DNA of 64,000 bases from Brumimicrobium glaciale (GTDB lineage: Bacteria; Bacteroidota; Bacteroidia; Flavobacteriales_D; Crocinitomicaceae). Numbering within the stretch: the first letter of the stretch is position 1; the number at the start of each line of letters is the position of its first letter. The notes beneath the pieces were generated by a model. It was not told the origin of the DNA and did no database searches. It worked only from the letters and a program-made list of their open reading frames with translations. Positions 25,681-35,166 of the stretch are shown here, piece after piece. The translations under genes were made by a program, and so were the position numbers. The stretch lies in assembly GCF_004152935.1 (NCBI RefSeq), contig NZ_SETE01000002.1, positions 248,001 to 312,000 of the forward strand, written 5' to 3'.

Positions 25681-26563
25681 ATTTATGCTTTTTCCAATCC
25701 ATAATTAAACGTTCAAATAAGGCTTTATTTTGATCAATATAGGATTTGCCATCAGCTACAAGTTTTTCAATGTTTTCAGGTGTTGCATTGTCCATTTGTG
25801 GCATTGCTGTCAAAATATCTGGCTGAAATCTGTAGTAGATTAAATTATCATTTGACTTAGCCGTTTCAATCAATAAATGATCCACTGCATCTACATCCTT
25901 TTCTATATCGTCATACATTTCTCCTGTTAGCTGACCTGTTCCGAAGCTTAGCAATAAGTATGCTTCATCAGGATAATAAGTCTTTGAATGATTAAATGCA
26001 ATTTCAGAAGGATTCTTTGCAGCCATAATTCCATCTATCAATTCGAGTTCATTGATTTTTACAGGAGAAAAATATCCAGGAACTGCGCTACAAGCAGCCA
26101 AAGCGGTACTTAGTGCAACGGTTGATAACTCACTCCTATTCCTTCCAAATACAAAGGGAAGCTTTGTGGTCTTGTCATAACTTACAAAGGCATAATGGGA
26201 TTCTAAATCCGAGAGTAAAATGTCTTTAAAGCGTCTTTTGAGAACAAGTCTAAGTCCTTCCGATTTTTCATTTGACGGACTAGATAAATTAAATAATTGT
26301 GGACCTCTCAATGTATAAAGAGCCAACAAATCATCAATTGAATAAAGGTTCTTATTATCTTCTTTTACAATTAATCCAGCTGAAATAATTGCACCAGTTG
26401 AGGTTCCAGCAATTAAATCAATATTACTGCTAAGGCTGTCTCCAAGATCGTTTTGTTTGATCAATGTTTCAATATGATTAAGAATTAAAAGCGGTAAAAC
26501 ACCCCTTATTCCTCCACCATCAATTGAAACAATAACTTTTAGCTTTCTTTTATTGATTTGCAT
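25679..26563 (-). CDS. Patatin-like phospholipase
   Basis: A 294-residue patatin-fold lipid acyl hydrolase. The oxyanion loop is SIDGGGIRGVLPLLIL (starting at about residue 13), the nucleophile S55 lies in GTSTGA, and the catalytic aspartate is in LIDGIMAAKNP, where DGG/DGA is usual but DGI occurs. No signal peptide is present, so it is probably cytoplasmic or membrane-associated and acts on phospholipids. It stands alone between convergent and same-strand genes; no nucleotide cyclase or other CBASS gene accompanies it, so a defence role is not supported. Confidence 0.88.
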   Translation of the reverse strand: MQINKRKLKVIVSIDGGGIRGVLPLLILNHIETLIKQNDLGDSLSSNIDLIAGTSTGAIISAGLIVKEDNKNLYSIDDLLALYTLRGPQLFNLSSPSNEKSEGLRLVLKRRFKDILLSDLESHYAFVSYDKTTKLPFVFGRNRSELSTVALSTALAACSAVPGYFSPVKINELELIDGIMAAKNPSEIAFNHSKTYYPDEAYLLLSFGTGQLTGEMYDDIEKDVDAVDHLLIETAKSNDNLIYYRFQPDILTAMPQMDNATPENIEKLVADGKSYIDQNKALFERLIMDWKKHK

Positions 26564-26621
26564 TTTATTAAGATAAATAAAAGTAAACTAAAAACCTATA
26601 GAAATTTTTGAGATACTCAAT

Positions 26622-27602
26622 CTACCTTACCCTAAGTCTTCTACCAATTTTTAAAGTAGTTGAAGGTTTGATATTATTTAATCGACATAACTTACTAACA
26701 GTAGTTCTGTTACGACTAGCAATATGCCCTAAAGTATCACCACTTCTAACACGGTAATAAGCTTCAGAAACCTTTGCAGAAGAAGCTGCCATTGTATGTC
26801 CTGTTGAAGCAGTTAAGTTATTTGGTGAATGACTTGGAGAAGCACCTGGTCTAAACAAGCCGTTGTGCACGAACAAATTCTCATCTCTAATTTTCTTATT
26901 CTTAAAATCAATAAACTCTTCAGGATTCATTGGAGCATCATAGAAACGTGTTTCAAAATGCAGGTGTGAACCGTAAGAATTCCCAGTATTTCCACCTAAA
27001 CCTATTAAATCACCAGCTTTAACAAATTGATTTGGAACAACAGTTAATTCAGATAAATGCGCATAGAAAGTTTCTAATCCGTTGTAGTGACGAATAATTA
27101 CTAAGTTTCCGAAACCTGATTTATTAAATTTAGAATATCTAACTTTTCCATCAAATGCAGCAACTACAGAATCTCCAGTGTTTAAATCAATATCAATTCC
27201 ATTGTGGTAGCGACCTCTTCTATAACCGTATCTTGAAGTTACTTTACCATTGAAAGGCATTACAAAATCAGAGTATATTGAATCCGTTATACACAGCCAT
27301 AGTGTATCCTTCATTAATGATAAATCGTTTGATTTGTTAGAAGAATAGCATAATTCACTGTCCCATGGCCACTGATAATTCAATAACGAGTCATTTGAGA
27401 AGTAATCGTGAACAAGTTCATTCAATACACCATCAAAGGCTAAATCATCAAGGTATTCCCATGTGTGATTATCATACATTAAGATTTTCCCGTTAGGAGA
27501 ATCAATCGTGTCTTTTACTGACTGAGCAGATAAAGGGTTAACTATTGCTAAAAGAACAGTTACTAAAAAAAGAATCTTCATTAATGTGTAAATATTTCTC
27601 AA
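26622..27602 (-). CDS. M23 family peptidoglycan endopeptidase with C-terminal LysM
   Basis: A 326-residue exported metallopeptidase. The signal peptide ends near NPLSAQ; an internal ATG at residue 8 (27581) would give an equally good signal. The M23 domain (about 115-225) shows the zinc ligands in RYHNGIDID and SHLHFETRF (the HxH of HLHFE). A LysM domain closes the protein (about 283-326, YYRVRSGDTLGHIASRNRTT). Such proteins cut peptide cross-links in peptidoglycan, or act as activators of other hydrolases, during growth and division. A TAAATTTG box lies about 29 bases upstream. Confidence 0.92.
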   Translation of the reverse strand: MRNIYTLMKILFLVTVLLAIVNPLSAQSVKDTIDSPNGKILMYDNHTWEYLDDLAFDGVLNELVHDYFSNDSLLNYQWPWDSELCYSSNKSNDLSLMKDTLWLCITDSIYSDFVMPFNGKVTSRYGYRRGRYHNGIDIDLNTGDSVVAAFDGKVRYSKFNKSGFGNLVIIRHYNGLETFYAHLSELTVVPNQFVKAGDLIGLGGNTGNSYGSHLHFETRFYDAPMNPEEFIDFKNKKIRDENLFVHNGLFRPGASPSHSPNNLTASTGHTMAASSAKVSEAYYRVRSGDTLGHIASRNRTTVSKLCRLNNIKPSTTLKIGRRLRVR

Positions 27603-27630
27603 TCTTAAAATTAGATTGAAATTAATGAAA

Positions 27631-27638
27631 CAAATTTA
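27631..27638 (-). promoter_or_regulatory. -7 box (TAAATTTG) for the M23 peptidase gene
   Basis: Minus-strand TAAATTTG matches TAnnTTTG, 28 bases before the ATG at 27602. Confidence 0.45.
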
Positions 27639-27692
27639 GAACTAAATGTAATCGGAAAATTTAATTTATGTTAAAAGTTGTAAACAGAAGAT

Positions 27693-28133
27693 TTATGAAA
27701 ACTCATTTGCAAACTCTTCAATGGCATATTGCAGTTTCATTTGCGCTCCATCTTGCGAACCAAAGAAAGAATATAGGACCTCTTGTTTATCATTCATTAA
27801 AACCCAATGAGGTGTTCCTTCACACTGAAAAAAGTCATACAACTCATGGTTTGACTCTCTGTAGATTGGGATCGGACTTTCTTGATCAGTAAAAACAGAT
27901 AACACCTCACCTCCTGAGAAAGATGTTTTTCTAAAATTGGAGTGAATGACAGTTAAAGCCAAAAAAGAATGTTGTTGATGTAATTTATAAGCCAATGGTA
28001 TCGCTCTTCCTGTGCAACCCAAACAATTTGTATTGTAAAAAAGAATCAAATTCAATTTATTCTTCTGAATTAAAGAAGTTAGAGAATGTGTCTCTTCTTT
28101 GAGATCTATTAATTCTATATCTGGAAATATCAT
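27693..28133 (-). CDS. Thioredoxin-like (redoxin/AhpC-TSA) protein
   Basis: A 146-residue protein with a thioredoxin fold. The N-terminus FPDIELIDLKEETHSLTSLI has the redoxin layout, the redox motif is CLGC (about residues 38-41) followed by the conserved segment GTPHWVLMNDKQEVLYSFFG, whose cis-proline threonine-proline pair is TP. No signal peptide is seen, so it may act in the cytoplasm as a thiol-disulfide oxidoreductase or peroxide-related protein. It follows the mntR-like gene on the same strand with an 87-base gap, and may share its transcript. Confidence 0.82.
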   Translation of the reverse strand: MIFPDIELIDLKEETHSLTSLIQKNKLNLILFYNTNCLGCTGRAIPLAYKLHQQHSFLALTVIHSNFRKTSFSGGEVLSVFTDQESPIPIYRESNHELYDFFQCEGTPHWVLMNDKQEVLYSFFGSQDGAQMKLQYAIEEFANEFS

Positions 28134-28220
28134 TGTCCTATTTTTCCTGCGAAGTTAGTCTTTTAACTCATCTTAAAAGGTGAGTTTTGTTACCTAATAA
28201 TTATAAAAAAGAATGAACAA

Positions 28221-28886
28221 CTATTTAACTTGCACCGTAATCTTTGAAGATGCTTCTGCAGAAAGATTCAATTCTTTTCCGTTCAAAAGAACTTCTGTTG
28301 AATGATCAAATTCAAAACGGTCTTTAACTTTTACAGTAATACCCAATTGAATACCATGTTTGTCAAGATATTTTAGAAAAGATGCCGAATTATCTGCTAC
28401 ACCGATTACAATTGCAGGAACATCTACTTCCAAGTCAATTAATTTATAGGTTTCTTCTCTTAGTACAAATGCACCGTTTTGATCAGGAATAGGATCTCCA
28501 TGCGGATCAAATTTCGGGAAATCTAAAAACTCATCTAATCGATTGGTTAATTTAACAGATTGAATATGCTCTAATTGCTCTGCGATTTCATGTACTTCTT
28601 CCCATCCAAAGTTTAATTTCTCAACTAAAAATGTTTCCCAAAGTCTGTGTTTTCTAATCGTTTTCAAAGCTGCTCCTTCACCTGTTTCAGTTAATTCGCA
28701 ACCTTTGTATTTTTCATAGATAATCAACGATTTTTCAGACAGTCGTTTTACCATATCTGTAACAGAACTCGCTTTCGTATCCATTCTACTAGCCAAATCA
28801 TTTGTTCCAACAGGTTTGTCTAAAACTTTTTGTAAGTAATAAATAGCTTTAATGTAGTTTTCCTCACTTTGTGTTAAGTAATCCAT
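28221..28886 (-). CDS. DtxR/MntR family metal-dependent transcriptional regulator
   Basis: A 221-residue regulator. The winged helix DNA-binding domain is residues 1-65 (SEENYIKAIYYLQ ... TNDLASRMDTKASSVTDMVKRL), the dimerisation and metal-binding domain about 66-140 (LEHIQSVKLTNRLDEFL, FPKFDPHGDPIP), and a FeoA/SH3-like domain about 150-220. This three-domain form represses Mn or Fe uptake genes when metal is bound. The proteins of the metal transporter are not in this window. A TATATTTG box lies 21 bases before the start. Whether manganese or iron is sensed is not decided here. Confidence 0.92.
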   Translation of the reverse strand: MDYLTQSEENYIKAIYYLQKVLDKPVGTNDLASRMDTKASSVTDMVKRLSEKSLIIYEKYKGCELTETGEGAALKTIRKHRLWETFLVEKLNFGWEEVHEIAEQLEHIQSVKLTNRLDEFLDFPKFDPHGDPIPDQNGAFVLREETYKLIDLEVDVPAIVIGVADNSASFLKYLDKHGIQLGITVKVKDRFEFDHSTEVLLNGKELNLSAEASSKITVQVK

Positions 28887-28907
28887 TTGGCATAATTAAA
28901 TGATGTA

Positions 28908-28915
28908 CAAATATA
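28908..28915 (-). promoter_or_regulatory. -7 box (TATATTTG) for the DtxR/MntR-like gene
   Basis: Minus-strand TATATTTG lies 21 bases before the ATG at 28886. DtxR-type autoregulation would act here, but I see no clear dyad operator. Confidence 0.5.
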
Positions 28916-29259
28916 AATACTTATTTAGTTTTATCTAAAAAATGTCAATTTCAATCTTAATGAAATTACAAACTAATTTTAAGAAAATGCTTAGTGTCCG
29001 CAAGAAAACCAATGATTTTTAAGACTTTGATAAGAAAAATTCAAAGATAATCTCTACCAAACATTAATTATCAGGAGTTTATCTTTATAAATGCTGCTCT
29101 TCATTGTGCAGCGTTGCGGAGAGCTTATCGAAGTATGCTTGCAGAAGGGACTGCAAATTAAAACACCTGCGCAGAGCTTGCGTTGCATTGAGCATACTAA
29201 GATATAACTTAATTATTTTGCTCTTATTTTCATTCTTTTCAAAACGTTTTTCCATTTGC

Positions 29260-29341
29260 CTGCATTGCCTTCGACAGGCTAGTCAACGGATTACTCTTCG
29301 GTGACTGTGCTTGTCGAAATGTCGAAGTGAGCATAATGCAG
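29260..29341. repeat. Imperfect palindromic repeat (TTCGACAGGC ... GCTTGTCGAA type)
   Basis: CTGCATT (29260) pairs with AATGCAG (29335), and TTCGACAGGCTAGTCA (29270-29285) pairs imperfectly with TGACTGTGCTTGTCGAA (29302-29318). A related, more degenerate stretch with AGTATGCT/AGCATACT inverted repeats lies at 29133-29198. The 541-base gap 28887-29428 otherwise contains no convincing gene; a 66-codon frame at 29104 is made of this repeat material. Confidence 0.6.
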
Positions 29342-29375
29342 TATTTGGAGTTTTCTTGGAAAGACTTCTTAAAAC

Positions 29376-29407
29376 AAAAACGACCGTTATTGCTAACGGT
29401 CGTTTTT
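29376..29407. terminator. Terminator after the large type B T9SS gene
   Basis: A perfect 14-base-pair stem (AAAAACGACCGTTA / TAACGGTCGTTTTT) around TTGC lies 22 bases beyond the stop codon of the minus-strand gene at 29429, with T-runs in both directions. Confidence 0.92.
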
Positions 29408-29428
29408 CTGTTGGTTCTATAAGCTAAA

Positions 29429-32122
29429 TTATTTTAAGATTGTCACAGTACCGTTAAATTCATATTTATTATCATTCTCGAAGTCATGCGCTTTAATTAT
29501 CCATACGTAAGCACCTTCTTTCACAATTCTACCATCACCATAAGTTCCGGCCCATTCTCCATCTGGATCTAATGATTCGAATACTTTTTCACCCCATCTA
29601 TTAAATATTTCTAGTTGGAAGTTTTGAATATCGATTCCTTGAATTTGAACTTTCCAAGTATCATTCAAACCATCACCATCAGGTGTAAAAGTATTTGGAG
29701 AAAAAATCAATACCTCGTTTTCAATTCTTACTAATTTCTGCAATGTATCTGTACAACCGTATCCATTTTCAACGACAAGTATTAAAGGATAGTTTTGTAT
29801 CTCGTTTGAGTATTTAAAAGTCGGATTCTGAATTGAAGAATAATCTGGTTTTGCTCCTTCAGCAAACCATTTAGTACTCAAAACATCACTACCAGATTGG
29901 CTGTAAGCCGTTACTTTAGGTTCAAAGATAGAAGCTGGGTTTGGATTAACATAAAAACTTGCTTCTGGATAAGGGAACCCTTCAATAAGATTAGGGAATG
30001 ACTTTTTATAACTACACCCTCTATTTGTAACAACTTCCATATCAATTCCAAAAATTCCTTCTCCAAATTCATGAACTACAGGATTTTCTCCTGGAACTGT
30101 ATCTTTTTCTCCATCCGAGTAAGTCCAGATTGTATAACTTACTATTTCAGTAGTATTTGTTGTATTATCAAAAGTTACTTCAATTGGGAAACACTCACCC
30201 GTTTTATCTGGAACTAAACTAGGATTTACTTCATCCGGATATTTAACAGTAACACAAGCGTCTGCCATTGGTGAACTACATTGCTCACTTAAAACTAGAC
30301 AATACTCCGTCAATGGTCCACTAGGAGTTACATAAATCTCACTTCCATTACCTACACCTTGATTGTTTTTAGACCAATTATAAATATATGGACTACTTCC
30401 ACCTGCACCTTGAGCATAAAGTCGAACTGAATCGCCTATACATATTACTGTATCCTGTGACATTTGAGCTATTGATAACGCTGTTGGTTGACCTATGCTA
30501 ATATCTTCTGTTACAACACAAGCTTTAGCATCTAAAACAGTAACTGTAGTTACTCCAAAGGATAAATCATCAGATAATTCAGTGTTTGAATTAGAACCTG
30601 TCCAAGAGTAAAAATAAGGTGCAGTTCCATCTGTAATTAATATTTCAGCTATTCCATCATTTCCGCTATTACAAGTGACATCTACTTGATTTACCACTTG
30701 AAGAATCATTTCTGGAATTTCAGATACAATTACAACAACTGTTTCTGAACAACCAATACTTGATGTAACCAAACATTCATAAGTTCCAGCAGCTAATCCA
30801 GTTGCTGTACTTGTTGTTTGATTGTTTGGATCATTCCAAGAATAAGTTACGTTTCCTAATACTGGTAACATTTCTGCCGTTGCAGTTCCATCAGCTCCAC
30901 CAGGACAAGAAACAGGCGTTACACTTGATGGGAAAGTTGCTGGTGTATCACCAACTGCTACGTTTGTAGAAGATGAACATCCATTACCATCAGTCATTTG
31001 CACGGTATAAGTACCTGCTGATACATTATTTACAGTTGCTGTTGTTGCGTTTCCAAGACCTGGCCACAAAAAAGTGTAAGGAGCAATACCTGATGTTGGA
31101 GTCGCTGTTACACTTCCAATACCCGCAGAACACATATCGTCAACTTTTGAGGCAGAAACGCTAGAAGTTAAGCCTGTAACAAATGTTGTATCAGAAACAG
31201 CACCTACTTGTGAAGTACAGTTACTTCCTGTTACTGTTAAGAAATAACCGACTGTACCTGTTGCTGCACTTGGTATATTTAAAGTACCATTATTGTAAGG
31301 GAAGTTTTGACCATTAGTGTTTTGCCATCCAAAAGTTGCGCTACCAGAAAGTACAGTTTTAGAAGGAATCACAGTATTCACATAAGCGGCTGTATTGGTA
31401 GGACTTGTTGGTTGAAAAAGCTGTCCATCATTTAATGCTAACCATTGCGTATTATTCCTACCAGGAGTAATAGTAGCAGCCGTACCAGTATTGTTTTGAA
31501 CACCTTGAATGGCTAAACCTCCATTCCAACCAGTATTTAAAGTTTTATTTGAAATGTGATATTCAATATTGTTACTTCCTTCAAACAGAATAAGAGCCAT
31601 ATAGTTACAATCTTGAGCTGAGAACATAGGAATATTCGCATAAACAACATAAAATTCTCTATTTGGCGCTGTCCCAATTGTTTTATAAAAAACAGAACCC
31701 CCAGACGCTGGATTTATATCTGAATAACACAGCATCGCCGAATTTTTAGTGTTATTGTTGTTGCCATTTGGTAATTGTCCAGTTCCACCAAGACTCCAAC
31801 CATTTGAACCATTTGCACTTGAAGTATTAAAAGTAACTACCCCGTTTGATCCTATCAAACATTGCGTATAAGTAGTTCCGTAAAAGCTAAATGAAAAACC
31901 GATGTTTACCACACTAGACCATGAATCATCAGAGAGTGAAACAGTGGTTGGATTTTGCAATACAATTGCTGTACCTCCAATTACAGATCCTCCACAATTA
32001 CTAATTTGAACGCTTGTTCCTGCACATACAGAAATATCATTACCCAAACAGACTGTTTGCTGCGACATAGCACTTGCTGAAGCAAACAAAACAGATATGG
32101 CTATAAATAAATTCTTGAACAT
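29429..32122 (-). CDS. Large secreted protein with SprB-like repeats and T9SS type B sorting domain
   Basis: About 897 residues from the second ATG (32122; a first ATG at 32134 adds four residues). A signal peptide ends near ASAMSQ. The middle holds Ig-like repeats of the SprB/gliding type: phrases such as TVQMTDGNGCSSSTNV, GTYECLVTSSIGCSETVV and VTVLDAKACVVTEDI recur roughly every 80 residues. The end is the gliding-motility-associated (type B) C-terminal domain: FSPNTFTPDGDGLNDTW, EIFNRWGEKVFES, EGAYVWIIKA. The protein is exported by the T9SS and probably lies at the cell surface as an adhesin. Cysteines are paired within repeats. Confidence 0.92.
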   Translation of the reverse strand: MFKNLFIAISVLFASASAMSQQTVCLGNDISVCAGTSVQISNCGGSVIGGTAIVLQNPTTVSLSDDSWSSVVNIGFSFSFYGTTYTQCLIGSNGVVTFNTSSANGSNGWSLGGTGQLPNGNNNNTKNSAMLCYSDINPASGGSVFYKTIGTAPNREFYVVYANIPMFSAQDCNYMALILFEGSNNIEYHISNKTLNTGWNGGLAIQGVQNNTGTAATITPGRNNTQWLALNDGQLFQPTSPTNTAAYVNTVIPSKTVLSGSATFGWQNTNGQNFPYNNGTLNIPSAATGTVGYFLTVTGSNCTSQVGAVSDTTFVTGLTSSVSASKVDDMCSAGIGSVTATPTSGIAPYTFLWPGLGNATTATVNNVSAGTYTVQMTDGNGCSSSTNVAVGDTPATFPSSVTPVSCPGGADGTATAEMLPVLGNVTYSWNDPNNQTTSTATGLAAGTYECLVTSSIGCSETVVVIVSEIPEMILQVVNQVDVTCNSGNDGIAEILITDGTAPYFYSWTGSNSNTELSDDLSFGVTTVTVLDAKACVVTEDISIGQPTALSIAQMSQDTVICIGDSVRLYAQGAGGSSPYIYNWSKNNQGVGNGSEIYVTPSGPLTEYCLVLSEQCSSPMADACVTVKYPDEVNPSLVPDKTGECFPIEVTFDNTTNTTEIVSYTIWTYSDGEKDTVPGENPVVHEFGEGIFGIDMEVVTNRGCSYKKSFPNLIEGFPYPEASFYVNPNPASIFEPKVTAYSQSGSDVLSTKWFAEGAKPDYSSIQNPTFKYSNEIQNYPLILVVENGYGCTDTLQKLVRIENEVLIFSPNTFTPDGDGLNDTWKVQIQGIDIQNFQLEIFNRWGEKVFESLDPDGEWAGTYGDGRIVKEGAYVWIIKAHDFENDNKYEFNGTVTILK

Positions 32123-32205
32123 AGTTTCTAACATTTTACGGGTTTATTATTGTTAAAACGTTTTGTCAACGCTTATGGTTGTCTAAAATAGAAAAGATTA
32201 ATAAA

Positions 32206-33105
32206 TTATTTTGTAATAAAGGAAAGAATACTGTCTGAGTATATTTCTAACCCCATAAATTGAGGCACATCGGTATGTCCAGCGCCTTGCATTTCGTTTT
32301 TCATTTTCCAATTTCCTTTGTGATTATTATACACCAATCTTCCGTGTGTTTCAATGGCTAAAAAATCATCATTTACACCATGAAGCCAATATAAAGGAAC
32401 AGTACATTTCTTTATTTGTTCAGCATTATCAATTTTAGAATTTACAAAATACGAAGAAGGCATACCGATAATTGAAGCATCTTGAACCATAACTTCACTA
32501 CTCGCAAATGGAGCCTCTAAAATAATTTTACTGGGATTCATAACAAAAGGTTTATCACCAACAGACTTACTTGCAGGAGCGCTACCCAAAGAATAGCCGT
32601 AAATGATTAATCTATCATCTGTCAATTCTTTTTCTTGTAACCACTTCATAGCTCCATTTGTTGCAGCATATACATTTTGTTCTGAAGGTATTCCTTGTGA
32701 CAAACCAAAGCCAGGATAATCAAACATTAAAACTCCAAACCTTCCTTGCTCCCCTATATGACTTAACAGTTTTTGTCTAGGCCAATAATGATCCATGTGG
32801 TCTTTATTTCCATGACAATATAGAATAACTGTATCCGTTTTAATTTTATCAATATTACCCACGAAAATTGCAGATACTTTTAATTTCGATCCTTCATCCA
32901 TTATTTCATATTCAAATAAATGAATATCGCTATTTGGAACAAGGTAATCTATTGGAAGGTTTAATGCTAATTCACCGCCATAGCTGTCTAATTTATATTC
33001 TGTTATGGAATTATCATTATTAAAAAGAAAACTGTCCAGTCTTTTTTTACATCCTATTGACAGAAATAGAATTCCAATGATACCTAATGGTAGTAATTTT
33101 CTCAT
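32206..33105 (-). CDS. Alpha/beta hydrolase lipoprotein
   Basis: A 299-residue lipoprotein (lipobox ending SIGC, Cys19) with an alpha/beta hydrolase domain of the BEM46/ABHD17 sort. Oxyanion loop: LYCHGNKDHMDHYWPRQK; nucleophile elbow: GYSLGSAPAS; acid region: LHGVNDDFLAIETHGR; catalytic His in GAGHTD. The substrate is unknown; esterase or thioesterase activity in the periplasm is likely. It starts 4 bases after the stop of the lipoprotein gene at 33110, so the two form an operon and probably function at the same membrane. Confidence 0.88.
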   Translation of the reverse strand: MRKLLPLGIIGILFLSIGCKKRLDSFLFNNDNSITEYKLDSYGGELALNLPIDYLVPNSDIHLFEYEIMDEGSKLKVSAIFVGNIDKIKTDTVILYCHGNKDHMDHYWPRQKLLSHIGEQGRFGVLMFDYPGFGLSQGIPSEQNVYAATNGAMKWLQEKELTDDRLIIYGYSLGSAPASKSVGDKPFVMNPSKIILEAPFASSEVMVQDASIIGMPSSYFVNSKIDNAEQIKKCTVPLYWLHGVNDDFLAIETHGRLVYNNHKGNWKMKNEMQGAGHTDVPQFMGLEIYSDSILSFITK

Positions 33106-33109
33106 TTGA

Positions 33110-33829
33110 CTAAAATTTTCTGATTAAACCTAAATAAACTCCTGTTGCTCCATTCTTTCCAGTTAAACTAAAATAATCAACAACTAGGTTTTCATTTGAA
33201 GTAAATGGTGCGATCAATTTAAGCTCTGTTTTTAAAGTCCATCTACTCCAATTTAAATCATGTCCAAAATTAAGCATGGGTATTACTAAAGTCTGTTGTC
33301 TTTCACCATGGGCTTTTGTTCGGTCTAATTCATACCAAGTCCCCACTCCGAAATACAACAGATTAGATACTTTACGGCCACTGGTCAACAAGTCTTCTTG
33401 ATTTATTTGTTTATGGTTATATTTAAAATAATAATGCGCATCTAATTGTGGCCAAAATTTAAAGTTATTCTCAAAGACATCAATGGCGGTATTAAAACCA
33501 AGCATTGTTGAAATACCATGTTTATTTCTTTTACTCTTCCAAATACCATAAGTTGCCCCTGCTCCTATTTGAGCAACACCAAAAATAGCAGCTGTTGTAT
33601 ACCAACTTCCGTGAATAGTTAATTTATTGGTGATTCCTCGACCATACGTAATTGATGAAAATGGAATCGGTGTAGTCGCAACATCAGGAACACTAATTAC
33701 AGGACCACCTACATCCAATGCAATAGCATTTTGATATTTCCTGAGCGGTTCAACAAATCTTGCTGGACCACAAGAATTCAAACCTATTAAAACTCCTATT
33801 ATAAGGAAGAAATTAAAAATTGATTTCAT
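33110..33829 (-). CDS. Hypothetical lipoprotein, probable beta-barrel-like outer membrane protein
   Basis: A 239-residue lipoprotein with Cys20 in LIGLNSCGPARF. The mature chain has alternating beta-strand character, Gly and aromatic residues (ITYGRGITNKLTIHGSWYTT, MLGFNTAIDVFENNFKFWP) and ends with GVYLGLIRKF, an aromatic C-terminus as in outer membrane barrels. No known domain is recognised. It is the first gene of an operon with the alpha/beta hydrolase lipoprotein. A TATTTTTG box ends four bases before the ATG, another leaderless candidate. Confidence 0.78.
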   Translation of the reverse strand: MKSIFNFFLIIGVLIGLNSCGPARFVEPLRKYQNAIALDVGGPVISVPDVATTPIPFSSITYGRGITNKLTIHGSWYTTAAIFGVAQIGAGATYGIWKSKRNKHGISTMLGFNTAIDVFENNFKFWPQLDAHYYFKYNHKQINQEDLLTSGRKVSNLLYFGVGTWYELDRTKAHGERQQTLVIPMLNFGHDLNWSRWTLKTELKLIAPFTSNENLVVDYFSLTGKNGATGVYLGLIRKF

Positions 33830-33833
33830 AATT

Positions 33834-33841
33834 CAAAAATA
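33834..33841 (-). promoter_or_regulatory. -7 box (TATTTTTG) directly before the lipoprotein operon
   Basis: Minus-strand TATTTTTG leaves four bases to the ATG at 33829. The remaining gap to 34129 is AT-rich and holds no gene or clear signal that I can see. Confidence 0.45.
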
Positions 33842-34129
33842 GCTAATTTTATCAATATTAGGAAGGTGACAAATAATTACAATAAATTCTCTGAAATAGA
33901 ATGAGAATTTTAAGTATTATGTAATTTAATGCACAATTTGCATTTATGATTTTTTCATTGAGATTGCCGCTTATTTTTGGTATTTTGTCAGATTAAATAG
34001 ATTCTAAGCCCTAATTTTGAAGGAAATTGATAAAAAACCCTTAACATGAATTAACGGTTTTGAATTAAATATTGAACCAGAAATAGAAATTAATTATATT
34101 CATATAAAGAAAACCTTAATACAAAAACT

Positions 34130-35137
34130 ATGTTGAAAATCGATATGCATACCCACATCATCCCTAAAACACTTCCAGATTGGACAAAGAAATTTGGTTA
34201 TGGTGATTTTATATTTTTAGAAGGAAGAGATGATGGAAAAGCAGACATGATTCAAGGTGGTAAATATTTCAGAACCATTAAAGAAAACTGCTGGGAAGAA
34301 GATGTACGTATTAATGAGTATAAAGAATTTAATACTTCGGTTCAAGTGGTATGCACCATTCCTGTGTTATTTTCTTATTGGGCCAAACCAAAAGATGGAT
34401 TGGAAGTGAGTGAATTTTTAAATGATCACATCATAGATTTAGTTGATCGTTATCCAAAACACTATATTGGATTAGGAACAATTCCTATGCAAGACACAGA
34501 GTTAGCGATTCAAGAATTGGAGCGCATTGCTAAGCTAGGAATGAAAGGAATTCAAATTGGATCAAACATCAATGGATTAAATTTAAGTGAAGAAAGATTT
34601 TTTCCAATATTTGAAGCTTGTGAAAGATTAGGAATGGCAGTTATGATTCATCCGTGGGATATGATGGGCTTTGATGATATGCAAAAATATTGGCTCCCTT
34701 GGTTAGTTGGAATGCCTGCAGAAACTTCTCGTGCAGCTTGTTCATTAATTTTTAGTGGAACTTTAGAACGTTTACCTGAATTACGTGTATGTTTTTCACA
34801 TGCTGGAGGTTCTTTCCTTTCAACAATAGGTAGAGTTGAGCATGGATTTAACTGCAGACCTGATTTGGTGGCTATTGATAATCCAATTAATCCAAGAGAA
34901 TATATCGGGAAGTTTTGGATTGATTGCATTACTCACGACATTGACATGTTGAAGTATTTATTAAAAATGCAAGGAAGCAAGAAAATATGTTTGGGGTCAG
35001 ACTATCCTTTTCCTCTGGGTGATCTTGAAATTGGTAAATTTATTGAAGACAGTGATTTATCAAATCAAGTGAAAGAAGATATTTTTGCAAATTCTACGGT
35101 AGAATGGTTGAAATTAGATAAGAATAACTACATTTAA
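34130..35137 (+). CDS. 2-amino-3-carboxymuconate-6-semialdehyde decarboxylase (ACMSD)-type amidohydrolase
   Basis: A 335-residue metal-dependent decarboxylase of the amidohydrolase superfamily. The zinc HxH is in MHTHIIP at the N-terminus; further ligands and catalytic residues are in VMIHPWDMM, FSHAGGSFLSTIGR and the C-terminal LGSDYPFPLG. Length and spacing match ACMSD, which removes CO2 from ACMS in the kynurenine or 2-nitrobenzoate pathway. Other kynurenine genes are not nearby, so the pathway context is missing here; related enzymes act on other aromatic acids. The gene is single, 29 bases before a META lipoprotein gene that could be co-transcribed. Confidence 0.9.
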   Translation: MLKIDMHTHIIPKTLPDWTKKFGYGDFIFLEGRDDGKADMIQGGKYFRTIKENCWEEDVRINEYKEFNTSVQVVCTIPVLFSYWAKPKDGLEVSEFLNDHIIDLVDRYPKHYIGLGTIPMQDTELAIQELERIAKLGMKGIQIGSNINGLNLSEERFFPIFEACERLGMAVMIHPWDMMGFDDMQKYWLPWLVGMPAETSRAACSLIFSGTLERLPELRVCFSHAGGSFLSTIGRVEHGFNCRPDLVAIDNPINPREYIGKFWIDCITHDIDMLKYLLKMQGSKKICLGSDYPFPLGDLEIGKFIEDSDLSNQVKEDIFANSTVEWLKLDKNNYI

Positions 35138-35166
35138 TTGAATATTAAAAAGTATAAATAAGAAGA

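Noticed and set aside
25679-26563. Patatin phospholipase as a CBASS effector (CapV-like)
   Set aside because: No CD-NTase cyclase or other defence gene is nearby; the neighbours are ordinary housekeeping and envelope genes. The catalytic motifs fit any patatin.
29104-29304. 66-codon frame after the DtxR/MntR gene
   Set aside because: It runs through palindromic repeat DNA and has no start context or family similarity.
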